Notes under the pieces: generated by a model
The model's input: only the letters and a program-made list of their open reading frames with translations
What the model was told of the DNA's origin: nothing
The model's database searches: none
Made by a program: the position numbers and the translations under genes
Shown here: piece by piece, positions 19,843 to 29,394 of the stretch
How positions within the stretch are numbered: the first letter of the stretch is position 1
Layout: each line of letters starts with the position of its first letter
Assembly (NCBI GenBank): GCA_903995115.1
Contig: LR877165.1
Location: forward strand, 248,001-312,000
From: Angomonas deanei
Lineage: Eukaryota; Euglenozoa; Kinetoplastea; Trypanosomatida; Trypanosomatidae
Direction of reading: 5' to 3'
Length of the DNA stretch: 64,000 nt

Positions 19843-20637
19843 TTACAAGCACAAGAGGGCATCTGGTTCCTCCCCCTCATGCGTGATTTCCTCCACCACC
19901 AGCTTCACCACACGGTTATCGGCCAATCGTACGACATTCGATAATTCTCCTTTCTCCGTGACTAAGTTGGTATAATAGGCGTCGAGTACTTCGGCCTCGC
20001 TGAGACTACACTCGCTGCCGATCCACAGGTAGCACGGCTGGACGTCGCCCTCGCCACGGGGGAGGAAAGCGGCGTAGGCCTGATCCTCTTCAAAGTCATC
20101 GAATAAGATTTCATCGTCGGGGGCGCCAGTGAATGGATATGGCACAACGAGAAACTCGTCTAGAATACCTTCGTCGTCCTGGCTATGGTTACTATCAGCG
20201 GCAGCAGCAGCTGGTCGAGGGGAGAGGAGGGAGGCGGCTTGCTCCTCGTCTGCTGCCCGGGCGGACCGGCCCGTGCGTGGCTCCCCAGAAGGCGGTAAGT
20301 CCGTGTTGCTGCGGTACGACCCGGCGAGCAGGCGAGAGCTGGTGATAGAGCCCGACTTGACCCGACCACTGGAGTCGCTCGGACTAGGGACGGCGAGGGC
20401 CGCCACCACCGGCGGACTGGATTGTGGTGCCGAAATAAAAGGACGGCGGGAATTGTCCGTCATACTCTGTCGTCGCACCTGTGGTGGGTTACCGGAGCGT
20501 GGCGTGCGTATATCCGGCATGCCGTCTCGTTCTTTTTTGTTGCTACTACTCTTCTTGGGGGCGAACCCCGCTCGTGGGGACCGTGGTAAGCCGTGGTGGG
20601 CGTCGTAGTGACTATTCGTTGTCTTCACAGTGGCCAC
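19843..20637 (-). CDS. MKP1-like phosphatase gene, C-terminal segment
   Basis: About 264 residues in a frame that follows the phosphatase segment with a 12-bp overlap. The first 150 residues are Ser/Pro/Arg-rich and disordered. The C-terminus has a gelsolin-like motif (QPCYLWIGSECSLSEAE, then a DAYYTNL helix). The open frame begins with GTG directly after an in-frame TAA, so it cannot be a normal independent gene, and the overlap leaves no room for a trans-splice signal. I infer that it is the end of the phosphatase gene after a frame break at about 20626-20638. Confidence 0.6.
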   Translation of the reverse strand: MATVKTTNSHYDAHHGLPRSPRAGFAPKKSSSNKKERDGMPDIRTPRSGNPPQVRRQSMTDNSRRPFISAPQSSPPVVAALAVPSPSDSSGRVKSGSITSSRLLAGSYRSNTDLPPSGEPRTGRSARAADEEQAASLLSPRPAAAAADSNHSQDDEGILDEFLVVPYPFTGAPDDEILFDDFEEDQAYAAFLPRGEGDVQPCYLWIGSECSLSEAEVLDAYYTNLVTEKGELSNVVRLADNRVVKLVVEEITHEGEEPDALLCL

Positions 20638-22955
20638 TTAGGGCTGGTGGGATGGGCATTGGGTAAACTCTGCGAGCGATCTCGCGAGACGCTATACCGC
20701 TCCCGTGACAGCACCTGCCGCAGCTCCGCCTCACGATTGCGGGCCTTGGTTTCCTCCTCATTCTTGGATCGCAACTCCGATTGTAACATTTTGCCAAAGT
20801 TAAAGGTGAGCTCCTCATGCTCCATGAGCGCACTCACCCATTCTAGTTTGGTACCGACGACAATGCTAGGGGGATTGGCGGTGACGGGCCGGTCGTACAC
20901 TTTATTCATAATCTCATTGGTGAGCGTCGGGGTGTCGACGAAAGTGGTAATATCGCTCGCGTTGCTGTCGGGGCCGCGGATCGGCGGGGCGGGAAGAAAC
21001 CGCAGCACTTCGCTATTTTTCCGCTTGCTCTCCACCACCTCTTTTCCTGGAAAGAAGTTGCCTTGTATGAAGGACGCCCAATCGACCTTGGCTTGATCTG
21101 CTATAATCTTTTCCACCTTGCTGCCGCAGTACAGAAATGCGTAAACGGGGTTGGTGCCGTAGCTAACGGACTTGTTCTTGTCTTTGCTAGGATAACGCTG
21201 CAAGAGAAACCCGTAACAGAGTCGTTCATCTACTTCTAGCTTCACATCCGTCGGCTTCAAAAAGCGCACGACGGGATGGTGAATGATGTCGTCCTCCTCC
21301 ACTTGCAAATATTTCTGTGTCGTCTTCAACAAGGATTCCAGTCGGCTGGCATCACGAAGGGAAAAGGCAACACGGAATGAAAACGGAAAGCGATACTTGC
21401 TGCTGTAGGGGGTGTAGGCATACCCGCGATTGACGTAATAGTTGAACCCCACTTCCTGCAACGAGTTCGCCATGTTCTGATTATTCATCAGTTTAAAGTT
21501 ATTGCGGTTGGAGAGTAAGTTTTCCCATAAATGCAAGGTCACAAAAAAACCCGCATTGGGACTACAAATCGTTCGGCGCTGACGCACAAACTCGTAGGCC
21601 TCGTCGTAGCACATGCCTTTGTGCCACATGACGTAGGCAATCACAAAGGAACACGACCGCGACACACCCTGATGGCAGTGGACAAATACTTTTCCATTTC
21701 CGCCGGATAGTTTTCGCTGCTCCTCAATGTAGTGCACCACCTTGTAAATCAACGAAAAGATGGGTTCATCGGGGGAGTCCGACACATACAGGGAAAGATA
21801 GTTAATAATATCGGAATGAAAGTTCGGGAGGTCAAAGTGGACCGTGTTGACGACGGCAGTAATGCCTTTTTTGAGTAATTGATTTCTATCCTTGGCGGCC
21901 TCCTCGCCCCCCACAAACAGGAAGGGGAGGACCTCCGTCACCTCTGGAGAGGCCAGTCGAAACCGCTGGGCGCGCTCCTCCGAGTGCCGTAACTCGTCGT
22001 CATGAATATTGCCTTCTCTTGTAATACTAATACGATCGACTGGGGGCGAAGGATGCTCCCCTGCCGCAGTGCCCTCGCCGTGGTGTCCGGCGGCGTTGGT
22101 GTAGAAACCCGCCTTTCTGCCGCTGTTGTAGTCCTGCAGAGCATCCCCAATACGGAGGGACGTAATATTCGGAAAAGGCGCTACCCGTGGACTCTCCCAG
22201 CCGCCGTCATTGGTCGCCGTCGCACTGCGGTCGCCTCGGCCAGACACAAAAGAGGAACTGGTGTTGCGACGGGTGTCACTGGTGTTAAACCGCACTTTGG
22301 TCGGGATCTCTAGCGGCGGGGGGCCTTGGGTAATGTCACTGGACCCCGGTAGTGGCGAGGTGTTGTTCCAGAGGGAGTTGAGGGCCTCTTTACGAAAGAC
22401 ATTAGAGGTACGAAAAGAGGCAGGAGAGGTGACTCGAGCGCTGCGTGGGGTGCTGCCGTGGGAGTAACGGGCGGAGGAGGGCATGCTGCTATATCGGGGG
22501 GAGAAACCCGTCTTCAAGTTACCGTGCAAGTTTCGTAAAACGGCATTCTTGGCGTAAAAGTCAGGCAGACGGAATCCAATGCCGTCGGCATTGCCATCCC
22601 CACCGGTCATGGTGAGACGACCCACGGGGGAGGGTCTCGCCGTCGCCAGCGTGCGCCGCCAGCTCTCTCCTTTTCCAAAGTTACAATTATAAAACAAACG
22701 TCGCACCAACTCGGGCGACTCGGTCAGCAACTTTTCCATTTTTAGCCCATTGATAAACGCGAATGCGGCGACGAGACAGTGGGACTGTTTTCCCGTCAAG
22801 ATATGAATTGAAAAGCGAAAGTCTGTGGGGCTCGTCTCACCGGCAGGCGCGGCGGCCCCAAAAGAACCATGAAAAGTGCCTCCACGCGGGGTCGGTCGGT
22901 TGACATCACCGCCGACCACCGTAGACAGTCCTCGTGGGGTAAACAACTCACACAT
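20625..22955 (-). CDS. Dual-specificity protein phosphatase with gelsolin-like region (MKP1-like), central segment
   Basis: Removes phosphate from Tyr and Ser/Thr, typically on MAP kinases. The DSP domain lies about halfway, starting at EVTEVLPFLFVGGEEAA and carrying the complete signature HCHQGVSRS (Cys nucleophile, Arg) near 21660-21690. A gelsolin-like stretch with PVYAFLYCGSKVEKI follows. The order DSP then gelsolin-like region matches plant MKP1-type phosphatases. The N-terminal 340 residues are Ser/Thr/Pro/Arg-rich. The first ATG of this frame (22955) overlaps the end of the upstream open frame by 8 bp, and I infer that the two are one gene. An acidic, Arg-rich coiled segment closes the frame. 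Confidence 0.8.
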   Translation of the reverse strand: MCELFTPRGLSTVVGGDVNRPTPRGGTFHGSFGAAAPAGETSPTDFRFSIHILTGKQSHCLVAAFAFINGLKMEKLLTESPELVRRLFYNCNFGKGESWRRTLATARPSPVGRLTMTGGDGNADGIGFRLPDFYAKNAVLRNLHGNLKTGFSPRYSSMPSSARYSHGSTPRSARVTSPASFRTSNVFRKEALNSLWNNTSPLPGSSDITQGPPPLEIPTKVRFNTSDTRRNTSSSFVSGRGDRSATATNDGGWESPRVAPFPNITSLRIGDALQDYNSGRKAGFYTNAAGHHGEGTAAGEHPSPPVDRISITREGNIHDDELRHSEERAQRFRLASPEVTEVLPFLFVGGEEAAKDRNQLLKKGITAVVNTVHFDLPNFHSDIINYLSLYVSDSPDEPIFSLIYKVVHYIEEQRKLSGGNGKVFVHCHQGVSRSCSFVIAYVMWHKGMCYDEAYEFVRQRRTICSPNAGFFVTLHLWENLLSNRNNFKLMNNQNMANSLQEVGFNYYVNRGYAYTPYSSKYRFPFSFRVAFSLRDASRLESLLKTTQKYLQVEEDDIIHHPVVRFLKPTDVKLEVDERLCYGFLLQRYPSKDKNKSVSYGTNPVYAFLYCGSKVEKIIADQAKVDWASFIQGNFFPGKEVVESKRKNSEVLRFLPAPPIRGPDSNASDITTFVDTPTLTNEIMNKVYDRPVTANPPSIVVGTKLEWVSALMEHEELTFNFGKMLQSELRSKNEEETKARNREAELRQVLSRERYSVSRDRSQSLPNAHPTSPKWPL

Positions 22956-23568
22956 ATCCCGTGACCACGGCGGGGCCTCCTCCTTTGTATCGGTCCTGAT
23001 CCTCTTCCTTCTGTCGTCGTGGTACGGTGGGTAAGGGAAGACTGGTGAGACTACCGTTCGGCCCGCTGGTGTAGTTCACCGTGGCGGTGGTGCTCGGTGG
23101 GAGAAAACGATGGATTTGAATCACGAGATAGACATCCGTGTCGCTAAGGTGTACGAGTGGCTTGGACAGCGTCACGGGCTCACTGGCCACCTTTACATCA
23201 TTATTATTAGTATTGTTAGTGCTATTATTATTATTATTATTATTGTTGTTGTGGTTGGGGCGTTGACCGCTAGCGGCAGAGGTGGTCGAGGCTCGTCGTT
23301 TGGACGCTTTCGATTCACTGACCGTGGACGCCCGTCTGGATGTTTTAGAGGTGCTCGACTCATTGAGTTTACTATTCTCCTCCTCGACAAAAAAGCGAAA
23401 CGCCTTAATGTTGTGATCGAAATCCTTGAACAGCTTGACGAGTTCTAATGTGTTGCCAGGGATGGCGTTGTCGGTGTTACCGATACGATGACTGGGAAAG
23501 GCGCCACTGGTGATGCGGACGTCATCCTCGGTGAAAGGGACTCCGTCGGTACAGATATAATTACCCAT
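22948..23568 (-). CDS. MKP1-like phosphatase gene, N-terminal segment
   Basis: 206 residues from an ATG at 23568 with a normal A/T-rich upstream gap. It begins MGNYIC: Gly2 is a good N-myristoylation site and Cys6 a candidate palmitoylation site, so membrane or flagellar anchoring is plausible. Then comes a helical region with DLVKLF-like hydrophobics (ELVKLFKDFDHNIKAFRFFV), followed by Ser-rich and poly-Asn low complexity. The frame ends where the phosphatase frame begins, with an 8-bp overlap, so this is probably the true N-terminus of the phosphatase. Confidence 0.65.
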   Translation of the reverse strand: MGNYICTDGVPFTEDDVRITSGAFPSHRIGNTDNAIPGNTLELVKLFKDFDHNIKAFRFFVEEENSKLNESSTSKTSRRASTVSESKASKRRASTTSAASGQRPNHNNNNNNNNNSTNNTNNNDVKVASEPVTLSKPLVHLSDTDVYLVIQIHRFLPPSTTATVNYTSGPNGSLTSLPLPTVPRRQKEEDQDRYKGGGPAVVTGYV

Positions 23569-23872
23569 ATATTACTAATGAATAATAATTAAAATATTAT
23601 TATTATTGTTGGTTTAAACTATTATTGTATATTGAAAAAAAAAAAGGGGGTCTATGAGTTTTCTGTGGAGAAAAGCTCACGTAAAAAAAAAAAAAAAATC
23701 TAAATACTAACTATTTAAAAAAAAAAAGGGAAAATTGGGTATAAAAACGAAATAAGACTCCAAAATCAAACCTACATTTTTTACGTACCTACAGAGCATT
23801 TTTATAGATTACATTATACAGATAAAATACATTTACATAACAAAAATAATACAAAAAAAAAAAAACATAATC
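23569..23872. other. Intergenic region between the paraflagellar rod and phosphatase genes
   Basis: 304 bp, A/T-rich with A10-A15 tracts on the plus strand. Nothing else is visible. Confidence 0.7.
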
Positions 23873-24232
23873 TTAATCCTGATCTAACAACTCCGTATCC
23901 TCCTGCATGACGACATAGTTCACCGGGAACAGCCCCGCCCGCTGGTTACACATGCCACGCAGCCATCCCTCCTCCTTGGCACGACTGAGACAGATAATCA
24001 AATCTCCCTCCGCAAACGTTAGTTCATCCGCTGCTCTGGCTTGATACGGATAGAGCGCCTTGAAGATGGATCCTTCCACTACTTTATTATTATTATTATT
24101 GAGGGTAGCAGCCGCCCCATCGACGGTGGCCGCGATGCCATGAGGACGTGACCGCCGCTGCCTTCTGTGGATAGGTTTTATGCAATCGGCCAGTGGCATC
24201 GGTATCCTTCGTGTCCTCCTCCCCTTCATCAC
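23873..24232 (-). CDS. Paraflagellar rod protein, C-terminal SH3 segment
   Basis: The useful part is about residues 30-119: a poly-Asn linker, then a complete SH3 domain with the hallmark ALYPYQ, an acidic RT loop (DELTFAEGD), GWLRG and the final FPVNYV. SH3 domains bind Pro-rich partners. The first ~25 residues of the open frame overlap the preceding frame and are out of register; the real junction is within about 24100-24180. There is no intergenic gap, so I infer that this SH3 domain ends the paraflagellar rod gene. Confidence 0.75.
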   Translation of the reverse strand: MMKGRRTRRIPMPLADCIKPIHRRQRRSRPHGIAATVDGAAATLNNNNNKVVEGSIFKALYPYQARAADELTFAEGDLIICLSRAKEEGWLRGMCNQRAGLFPVNYVVMQEDTELLDQD

Positions 24233-25424
24233 GTACGGAGAGTTGACGTTCTAGGAAAGACTGAACCCGCTTGGCAAACGCGGACTGTGGCGGTCGTGGG
24301 ACTAAACTATCACTTGTCGTGGCGGTGGCCGGTGGGGCCGTCATTTGCTGTTGTGCATTATTATTATTAGTATTATTTTCTTTTTTGGATCGCTGTAACG
24401 TCGACCGCAGCGCTTGTATCGTTTGTATTTCTTCCTCGTGTTCCTTCTTGGACACGATCGCCGCCACACCGGGTTCACCCTCCACCACGTTACTGCTTAA
24501 CTCTTCCTTATACCGCAGCATCGTCTCCCAGCGCGTCAAGACCATCTTTTCGACCACCTCCCGTGGGTGTACATAACTGACATTCGCGAAATCTAACGCC
24601 CGCAGTGTAGGCTCCACTTGCTGTTCTGCCTTGTCAATTCGACTACGAAGCGAGTGAATCTCTTCCTCCAACTCGCGTCGTTGCATTAATAATTTTTCAT
24701 TCTCGTCGGCGTATTTTTTCGCGTTGGGATCTAATGTTTCCACGTAGATTTCTCGTTTCATCGTGTTGGCGGTCATCTGTTCCTTGATCCGTTCCACCTG
24801 ACGCGTTTTACGATACAAAAATCGGTGCGCCGACACATAATAATCCGAAAACTTTTGAAAATGATACTGTTGCACGACGCGTAGCATGTCGGCCAACGTT
24901 TGCTGTTGACGGTCGTACTTCTCCGCGATGGAGGCACAATTATCTAAAATAAACGCGTTCAGCTCTTCGGCGAGGGCGCGGGCGCTTTCTGCGTTTTCGA
25001 CCGTTTCCAGCAAGTTCTGTGCGTGTTCCTCCGCGGCGGCCAGAAAGGCACCCTGTCCACCACGTCTGGAGGATTCTCTTTCCTCCACGACCAGTCGCCG
25101 CTCCACTTCTTTTTTACGCTCACGCGATAAGGTAACGAGTTCCGCCTCACAGTTTTGAAATTCTTTTAATAACTCGAACACCCGATTCCACACACTTTGC
25201 TGTTTTTCTTTATTTTGTTGCAAAAACTCGTCGGATTGTTGTTTGTCCATCTCATACCGTCGTCGTTGGAATTGATCATCTTTGGCGTAATTCTCCACCT
25301 GTTCCTGAATTTTCTCAATATCCTCCTCACACGCCTCAATCAATTTATATTTGTTTTCCATCACGGAGGAAATGTCCTTGTCGGCCATCCGGAAAATCGA
25401 CCAGCGACGACGACGGTCAAACAT
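24096..25424 (-). CDS. Paraflagellar rod protein, central Flagellar_rod-family segment
   Basis: Structural protein of the paraflagellar rod, the lattice beside the axoneme in kinetoplastids and euglenids. The segment is nearly all coiled coil and carries sequence typical of PFR1/PFR2: QSVWNRVFEL, then ERKKEVERR, and ETLDPNAKKYADENEKL followed by VSYVHPREVVE, closely resembling the FDPNAKKHAD and FVHPVEEV regions of PFR2. The frame is open upstream of the ATG at 25424 and reads NTFEERKMFDRRRRW, so that Met is internal. One base too many in the C4 run near 25452 separates it from the N-terminal frame. It continues into the SH3 segment after a second shift near 24150. Confidence 0.88.
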   Translation of the reverse strand: MFDRRRRWSIFRMADKDISSVMENKYKLIEACEEDIEKIQEQVENYAKDDQFQRRRYEMDKQQSDEFLQQNKEKQQSVWNRVFELLKEFQNCEAELVTLSRERKKEVERRLVVEERESSRRGGQGAFLAAAEEHAQNLLETVENAESARALAEELNAFILDNCASIAEKYDRQQQTLADMLRVVQQYHFQKFSDYYVSAHRFLYRKTRQVERIKEQMTANTMKREIYVETLDPNAKKYADENEKLLMQRRELEEEIHSLRSRIDKAEQQVEPTLRALDFANVSYVHPREVVEKMVLTRWETMLRYKEELSSNVVEGEPGVAAIVSKKEHEEEIQTIQALRSTLQRSKKENNTNNNNAQQQMTAPPATATTSDSLVPRPPQSAFAKRVQSFLERQLSVRDEGEEDTKDTDATGRLHKTYPQKAAAVTSSWHRGHRRWGGCYPQ

Positions 25425-25434
25425 TTTACGTTCC

Positions 25435-26388
25435 TCAAAAGTGTTGATGTAACGTGGGGTACTGCTCCGTGATGAGCGATAACGTGTGTTCGTACAATTC
25501 TAATTGCCGTTTGGAAATAGACTCGGCTAATCCCATTTCACCGTTTTTGATACTCATTTCTAACAAATTTTCACATTTTTGAATTTCTGGTGTTAAATTT
25601 TCTATATTATTTTGAAAATTCGTCAAATCGGTAAACACCGTTTTCGTTTTCCCGTCGTCCTGTAATTTGACTTGGAGCGCATTGACAATAGAAAGAAAGT
25701 CCCTCGGCTCATAATGGACCACGCGTAACTTTTCCACGCAACGATCTAAAAAGGCTTTTTGTTTCGGCGTCGCAAACGATGTGGAGCGAATCTTTTCAAT
25801 TACACTAATGAGTTGAATTAATTTGGAAAGAGACGTCACCTCGTTTTCATTCGTATTATTATTATTGTTATTGGGATTGACGCCAGACTTGGGAGCGTCT
25901 TCTATGCCCAATGGGACTTCCGCATGATTGTTATTATTATTTTTCGCTAATTGATATCGAATCAATCTTTTTTCCGACATGTGTAAGTTGCAGTGTTCAA
26001 TAATCGTCTTGGAATTCCAATACGTATTATTATTATTATTATTATTCGTTGTATTATTCAAATTCGATTGTTGTTGTAATTCTTGCAATAACGCTTCACA
26101 CTTTTCAAATTGGATATCCAAACTGGCAATCGTTTTATCCAAAAAGTTCTGAAAATGTTGGGAAAATAAATTATTATTATGGTACACAATCCGCTCCAGC
26201 TGTTCCTCTTCCTCGAGGTACGTTTTTTTACTTCGTTGAAATGCGTTTTTTACCGACGCATTATTATTATTATTATTATTATTCGTTAAGTTATTGTTCG
26301 TGCTGTTTTTTAGCGTATCCACGGTGGCACTATTATTTTGAATGGAGTCCGATAGACCGGTAGGGCCGTTGTGGTCCACGGCGGTCAT
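25435..26388 (-). CDS. Paraflagellar rod protein, N-terminal segment
   Basis: About 317 residues from MTAVDHNGP at 26388; the frame is open to 26562, but the extra part lies in homopolymer-rich sequence and looks like untranslated leader. It contains several poly-Asn runs coded by AAT, then the helical region KCEALLQELQQQ and further coiled coil ending SLITEQYP. The family's rod domain continues across the break into the next frame. The N-terminal Asn runs are not found in the trypanosomatid PFR proteins I know. With the following segments the protein would be about 840 residues with an SH3 at its end. Confidence 0.8.
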   Translation of the reverse strand: MTAVDHNGPTGLSDSIQNNSATVDTLKNSTNNNLTNNNNNNNNASVKNAFQRSKKTYLEEEEQLERIVYHNNNLFSQHFQNFLDKTIASLDIQFEKCEALLQELQQQSNLNNTTNNNNNNNTYWNSKTIIEHCNLHMSEKRLIRYQLAKNNNNNHAEVPLGIEDAPKSGVNPNNNNNNTNENEVTSLSKLIQLISVIEKIRSTSFATPKQKAFLDRCVEKLRVVHYEPRDFLSIVNALQVKLQDDGKTKTVFTDLTNFQNNIENLTPEIQKCENLLEMSIKNGEMGLAESISKRQLELYEHTLSLITEQYPTLHQHF

Positions 26389-26882
26389 CCTTGAAAATAA
26401 ATAATGGATAATGCTATTATTTTGCTTTTTTTTTTTTTTCTGAAAAAAAAAAAATGAGAAAGGAAAAAGAAAATATAAATGTTTATTCGTAAAAGTGATT
26501 AAAAATCCTTTTTTTACAGTTAGTATTATTGCACTTTTTTTTTTTTTTACGCTTACACGCACGGAACATAATAAATTATGCAGTTATTTAATGTATAAAT
26601 TGTTAAAAAAAAGAATTCCCGACTACGTCGCCGGTACTTTCTTTTTTGTTGATGATTCTGCTTTTTTTTTTTTTAGGAATATTACATGTTTTTTTTTTTT
26701 TATTGTTCATGTAGTACAGATTATATATAAAAAAAAAAAAATCACTTTTTTGTATAATTAAATAATAGATATGTAAATACTACCACACTGTACAATTCTC
26801 ACGCCACTTGTGAAGAAAAAAAAAAGAAGAAAAAAAAGTAACCAAAAAAAAAAAAAAAAAATCATTATTTATTTATATTATT
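26389..26882. other. Intergenic region upstream of the paraflagellar rod gene
   Basis: 494 bp of A/T-rich sequence with numerous A and T tracts of 9-17 bases on both strands. No gene is visible. Confidence 0.7.
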
Positions 26883-28658
26883 TTATTCTGTTCGTTCCGA
26901 TTGTCGAAAGTTAAGCTCCGTCATGACGTCCTCCTTCCTCCCTCCATGAGAGGTGTATAACCGCACCGCACCCTCCTTCCGCGGCGGAGAATGATGACTC
27001 TTATCATGATTATGATGATGATTGCTGCATTCTTCATTTTCATCTGATATTTCATTTTTGGAAATTTCATTACTATTATTATTATCGGAAGAATAAAACG
27101 GTTGCAGTAAATCATAAAACGTCAGTGGGGCTTGCGGCTTCGTCGGAGGTGGAAAATGACCTTCTATATTATTATGATTATTGTTGTCTAATCGTAAACT
27201 TTGATAGGCGTAGTGGGCATAAATCGAAGGATCCACAATCTTGTAACTATCGCCGTTACTATTAGTTCTTCCGTCGGCGTCATTTTCAGAATTGTTATTG
27301 GGATCGGTTTCCGTAAAATAATAATGCTGATGGTGTGTATTAGGATTCGTATTAGGATTGCTATTTGGAACATTGACGGTCACGGTATCACCATTACTAT
27401 TAGTATGGCTATCCACGTTATGATTATTGTTATTATTGTGTGTGGTATGGGAGTGACGAAAGATGGAACTATCCCCAGCAAAGCGAGAGGAAGCGCCATG
27501 AATATAATGCTGGCTGGTCGTCCGTCGTACCGCTGGTAACACTGACAGTAGTTTCTGTTGTTTCAAGGACAAGCGGTGCAAGTGGCCTCGTAATGCTTCC
27601 TCCTCGGTTTTTAATAATTTAATGCGTTTTAGGATGCGTAGGGAGCGCTGTTCGGTGTCTTGCACGGAGCGTTGTAGTTTTTCATAATCCTCTGGGGTGG
27701 GTCGACGTTCGCTCTGATGACGATGCTGATTATTTTTATTTTCGTCGGTGATGGGACGACTATTATACTTTTCCAAATCGAAGCCATTCGTAAAACTATT
27801 GGACCGATTGGGGTGGACATTGACACTTTTCTTTTTTTGTTGTGGGAGAGACGCCTCTTCTTCGGTGGTGTGTCGTCGTCGCGTACAACTATCATTCTGA
27901 TTAGTTTTAGGATTCTCTTTTGGTGGTGGTAAGGTCCGATTGGACAAGCTGGCCTCACTGGAGGAGCATTTTCCATCCTCCTTCTCATCCTCCTTCATAT
28001 TTTCATTCGCTGTTCCTACCAGCGTCATCAGCTTGGAAGGACACGTACTTGCTAAAATGGTTTCCGACTCCAAATAGTGAAACGAACTACTTTTGCGGTG
28101 TGGTGTGGCATTCTCCACGAGACCCATATCCGTCGATTTCAGAACTGGGGACGGCGTCCGCGTCGGAGAGTTCCATTCTAACTTGACTGGTGATTTGGGA
28201 GAACTATTTTGATTATTATTATTTTGAGGACTGCTGCTACCATCCCAAGAAAAACAGCGTTTCTTCTCCTCCATTGGTTTGGCGATAGAACAAAATGTGT
28301 TATGATGATGATTATTATTATTGCCACAAGTAGAAGTTTGCATGGTTGAAGAAAAACGAAGACCACTACTACCCCATGATTCTTCCTCTACCACTACTCC
28401 CTCTCCTTCTTCTTCCTCTCCATCTTCAAATGGATTTCGATGCAATAAATAATCCAACAAGGATTCATTCTTTTTCTTTTCTTTTCCGAGAGAATACGCC
28501 AAACCGTTCAAATGGGATTGAACGTTGGTTTCATTATTCAGTAATATTTGACAGACGGCACTTTCGTGAAATAAAATGGTGCGAATAATTTCTTCCAACA
28601 CGGATTTGAATCGTTCTTCTTGTTCCGTTATTTCATTATTTATTATTATTATTTTCAT
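26883..28658 (-). CDS. Unrecognised Asn/His/Ser-rich protein, main segment
   Basis: About 590 residues, no family recognised. The first 60 residues are helical (RFKSVLEEIIRTILFHESAV) and look globular. Acidic, poly-Asn, His-rich and Ser/Pro low-complexity regions follow. A short coiled coil lies around TEEEALRGHLHRLSLKQQK. The C-terminus is His/Asn-rich. The apparent ATG at 28658 starts with poly-Ile from an AAT run, and the upstream frame has matching poly-Asn. The two join if one A is removed from an AATAAATAAT stretch at about 28636-28650. Confidence 0.65.
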   Translation of the reverse strand: MKIIIINNEITEQEERFKSVLEEIIRTILFHESAVCQILLNNETNVQSHLNGLAYSLGKEKKKNESLLDYLLHRNPFEDGEEEEGEGVVVEEESWGSSGLRFSSTMQTSTCGNNNNHHHNTFCSIAKPMEEKKRCFSWDGSSSPQNNNNQNSSPKSPVKLEWNSPTRTPSPVLKSTDMGLVENATPHRKSSSFHYLESETILASTCPSKLMTLVGTANENMKEDEKEDGKCSSSEASLSNRTLPPPKENPKTNQNDSCTRRRHTTEEEASLPQQKKKSVNVHPNRSNSFTNGFDLEKYNSRPITDENKNNQHRHQSERRPTPEDYEKLQRSVQDTEQRSLRILKRIKLLKTEEEALRGHLHRLSLKQQKLLSVLPAVRRTTSQHYIHGASSRFAGDSSIFRHSHTTHNNNNNHNVDSHTNSNGDTVTVNVPNSNPNTNPNTHHQHYYFTETDPNNNSENDADGRTNSNGDSYKIVDPSIYAHYAYQSLRLDNNNHNNIEGHFPPPTKPQAPLTFYDLLQPFYSSDNNNSNEISKNEISDENEECSNHHHNHDKSHHSPPRKEGAVRLYTSHGGRKEDVMTELNFRQSERTE

Positions 28659-29394
28659 TTGTTTTTTCTGTTTTGGGTGGGACTGCTTTTTTGACCAAAG
28701 GTCGTTTTCCTCTCGTGCCTAGCAAATCATTTTTTCGCTTCGGATTCGTTGTTTTTCTTTTTTCCGGTGGTTTCGTCTGATTATAATAACTACCGCTACT
28801 GGTGGCGACGGTACTGTCACTGAGTGACCCGGCGGTGGTAGTCGACCGTCCTAAGGAACTTTCATGACGATGTAAAGTTGGTTTATTATTCTTGTCAGAG
28901 GTAGGATAACGGGACAACGGACTCATTTTCTTTTCTATCGTCTTTTTCTGTTTTGGTTTGGTGGATTTTTTTGTTTTCTTTTCTGATGGTTCGCCTTTAT
29001 CGACGAAAGAACTATCCCCAGCGGGGTCCACGTGTTCCGGAAGTGTCTCCTCTTCCTTGTCGTCGTCTATTTCGGTGTCACTATCGTCATTGTTATTATT
29101 ATTATTATTATTATCATCCATATTTTCACGACTATCACTACCGCTCAGTGAATAAATAAACTCACTACTAATGTGAATTCCATTTTTTAATAAAACTTTT
29201 CTTATTTCCCCATTAAGCGCTAAAAAACTGTGACTGACGTATTTGAGGGAGGAACGATCCATCGCGTCGGGATGACAGCCGCAATTCTGATTTTTACTAT
29301 TCTGATTATGATTATTACTATTTACAACAAGTGGCGACTTAGGGCTGTTGCACCCTTCCATAGTTTTATCGGAATCTATTTTTTTGAATTCCAT
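28636..29394 (-). CDS. Unrecognised Asn-rich protein, N-terminal segment
   Basis: 252 residues from an ATG at 29394, immediately upstream of and in a different frame from the 26883-28658 segment. A short possible domain, SLKYVSHSFLALNGEIRKVL with IHISSEFIYSL, is followed by poly-Asn, acidic, Lys-rich (KKTKKSTKPKQKK) and Ser/Thr low-complexity regions. It ends in poly-Asn exactly where the next frame begins. I infer a single gene of about 840 residues broken in an AAT run. Function unknown. Confidence 0.65.
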   Translation of the reverse strand: MEFKKIDSDKTMEGCNSPKSPLVVNSNNHNQNSKNQNCGCHPDAMDRSSLKYVSHSFLALNGEIRKVLLKNGIHISSEFIYSLSGSDSRENMDDNNNNNNNNDDSDTEIDDDKEEETLPEHVDPAGDSSFVDKGEPSEKKTKKSTKPKQKKTIEKKMSPLSRYPTSDKNNKPTLHRHESSLGRSTTTAGSLSDSTVATSSGSYYNQTKPPEKRKTTNPKRKNDLLGTRGKRPLVKKAVPPKTEKTNENNNNK

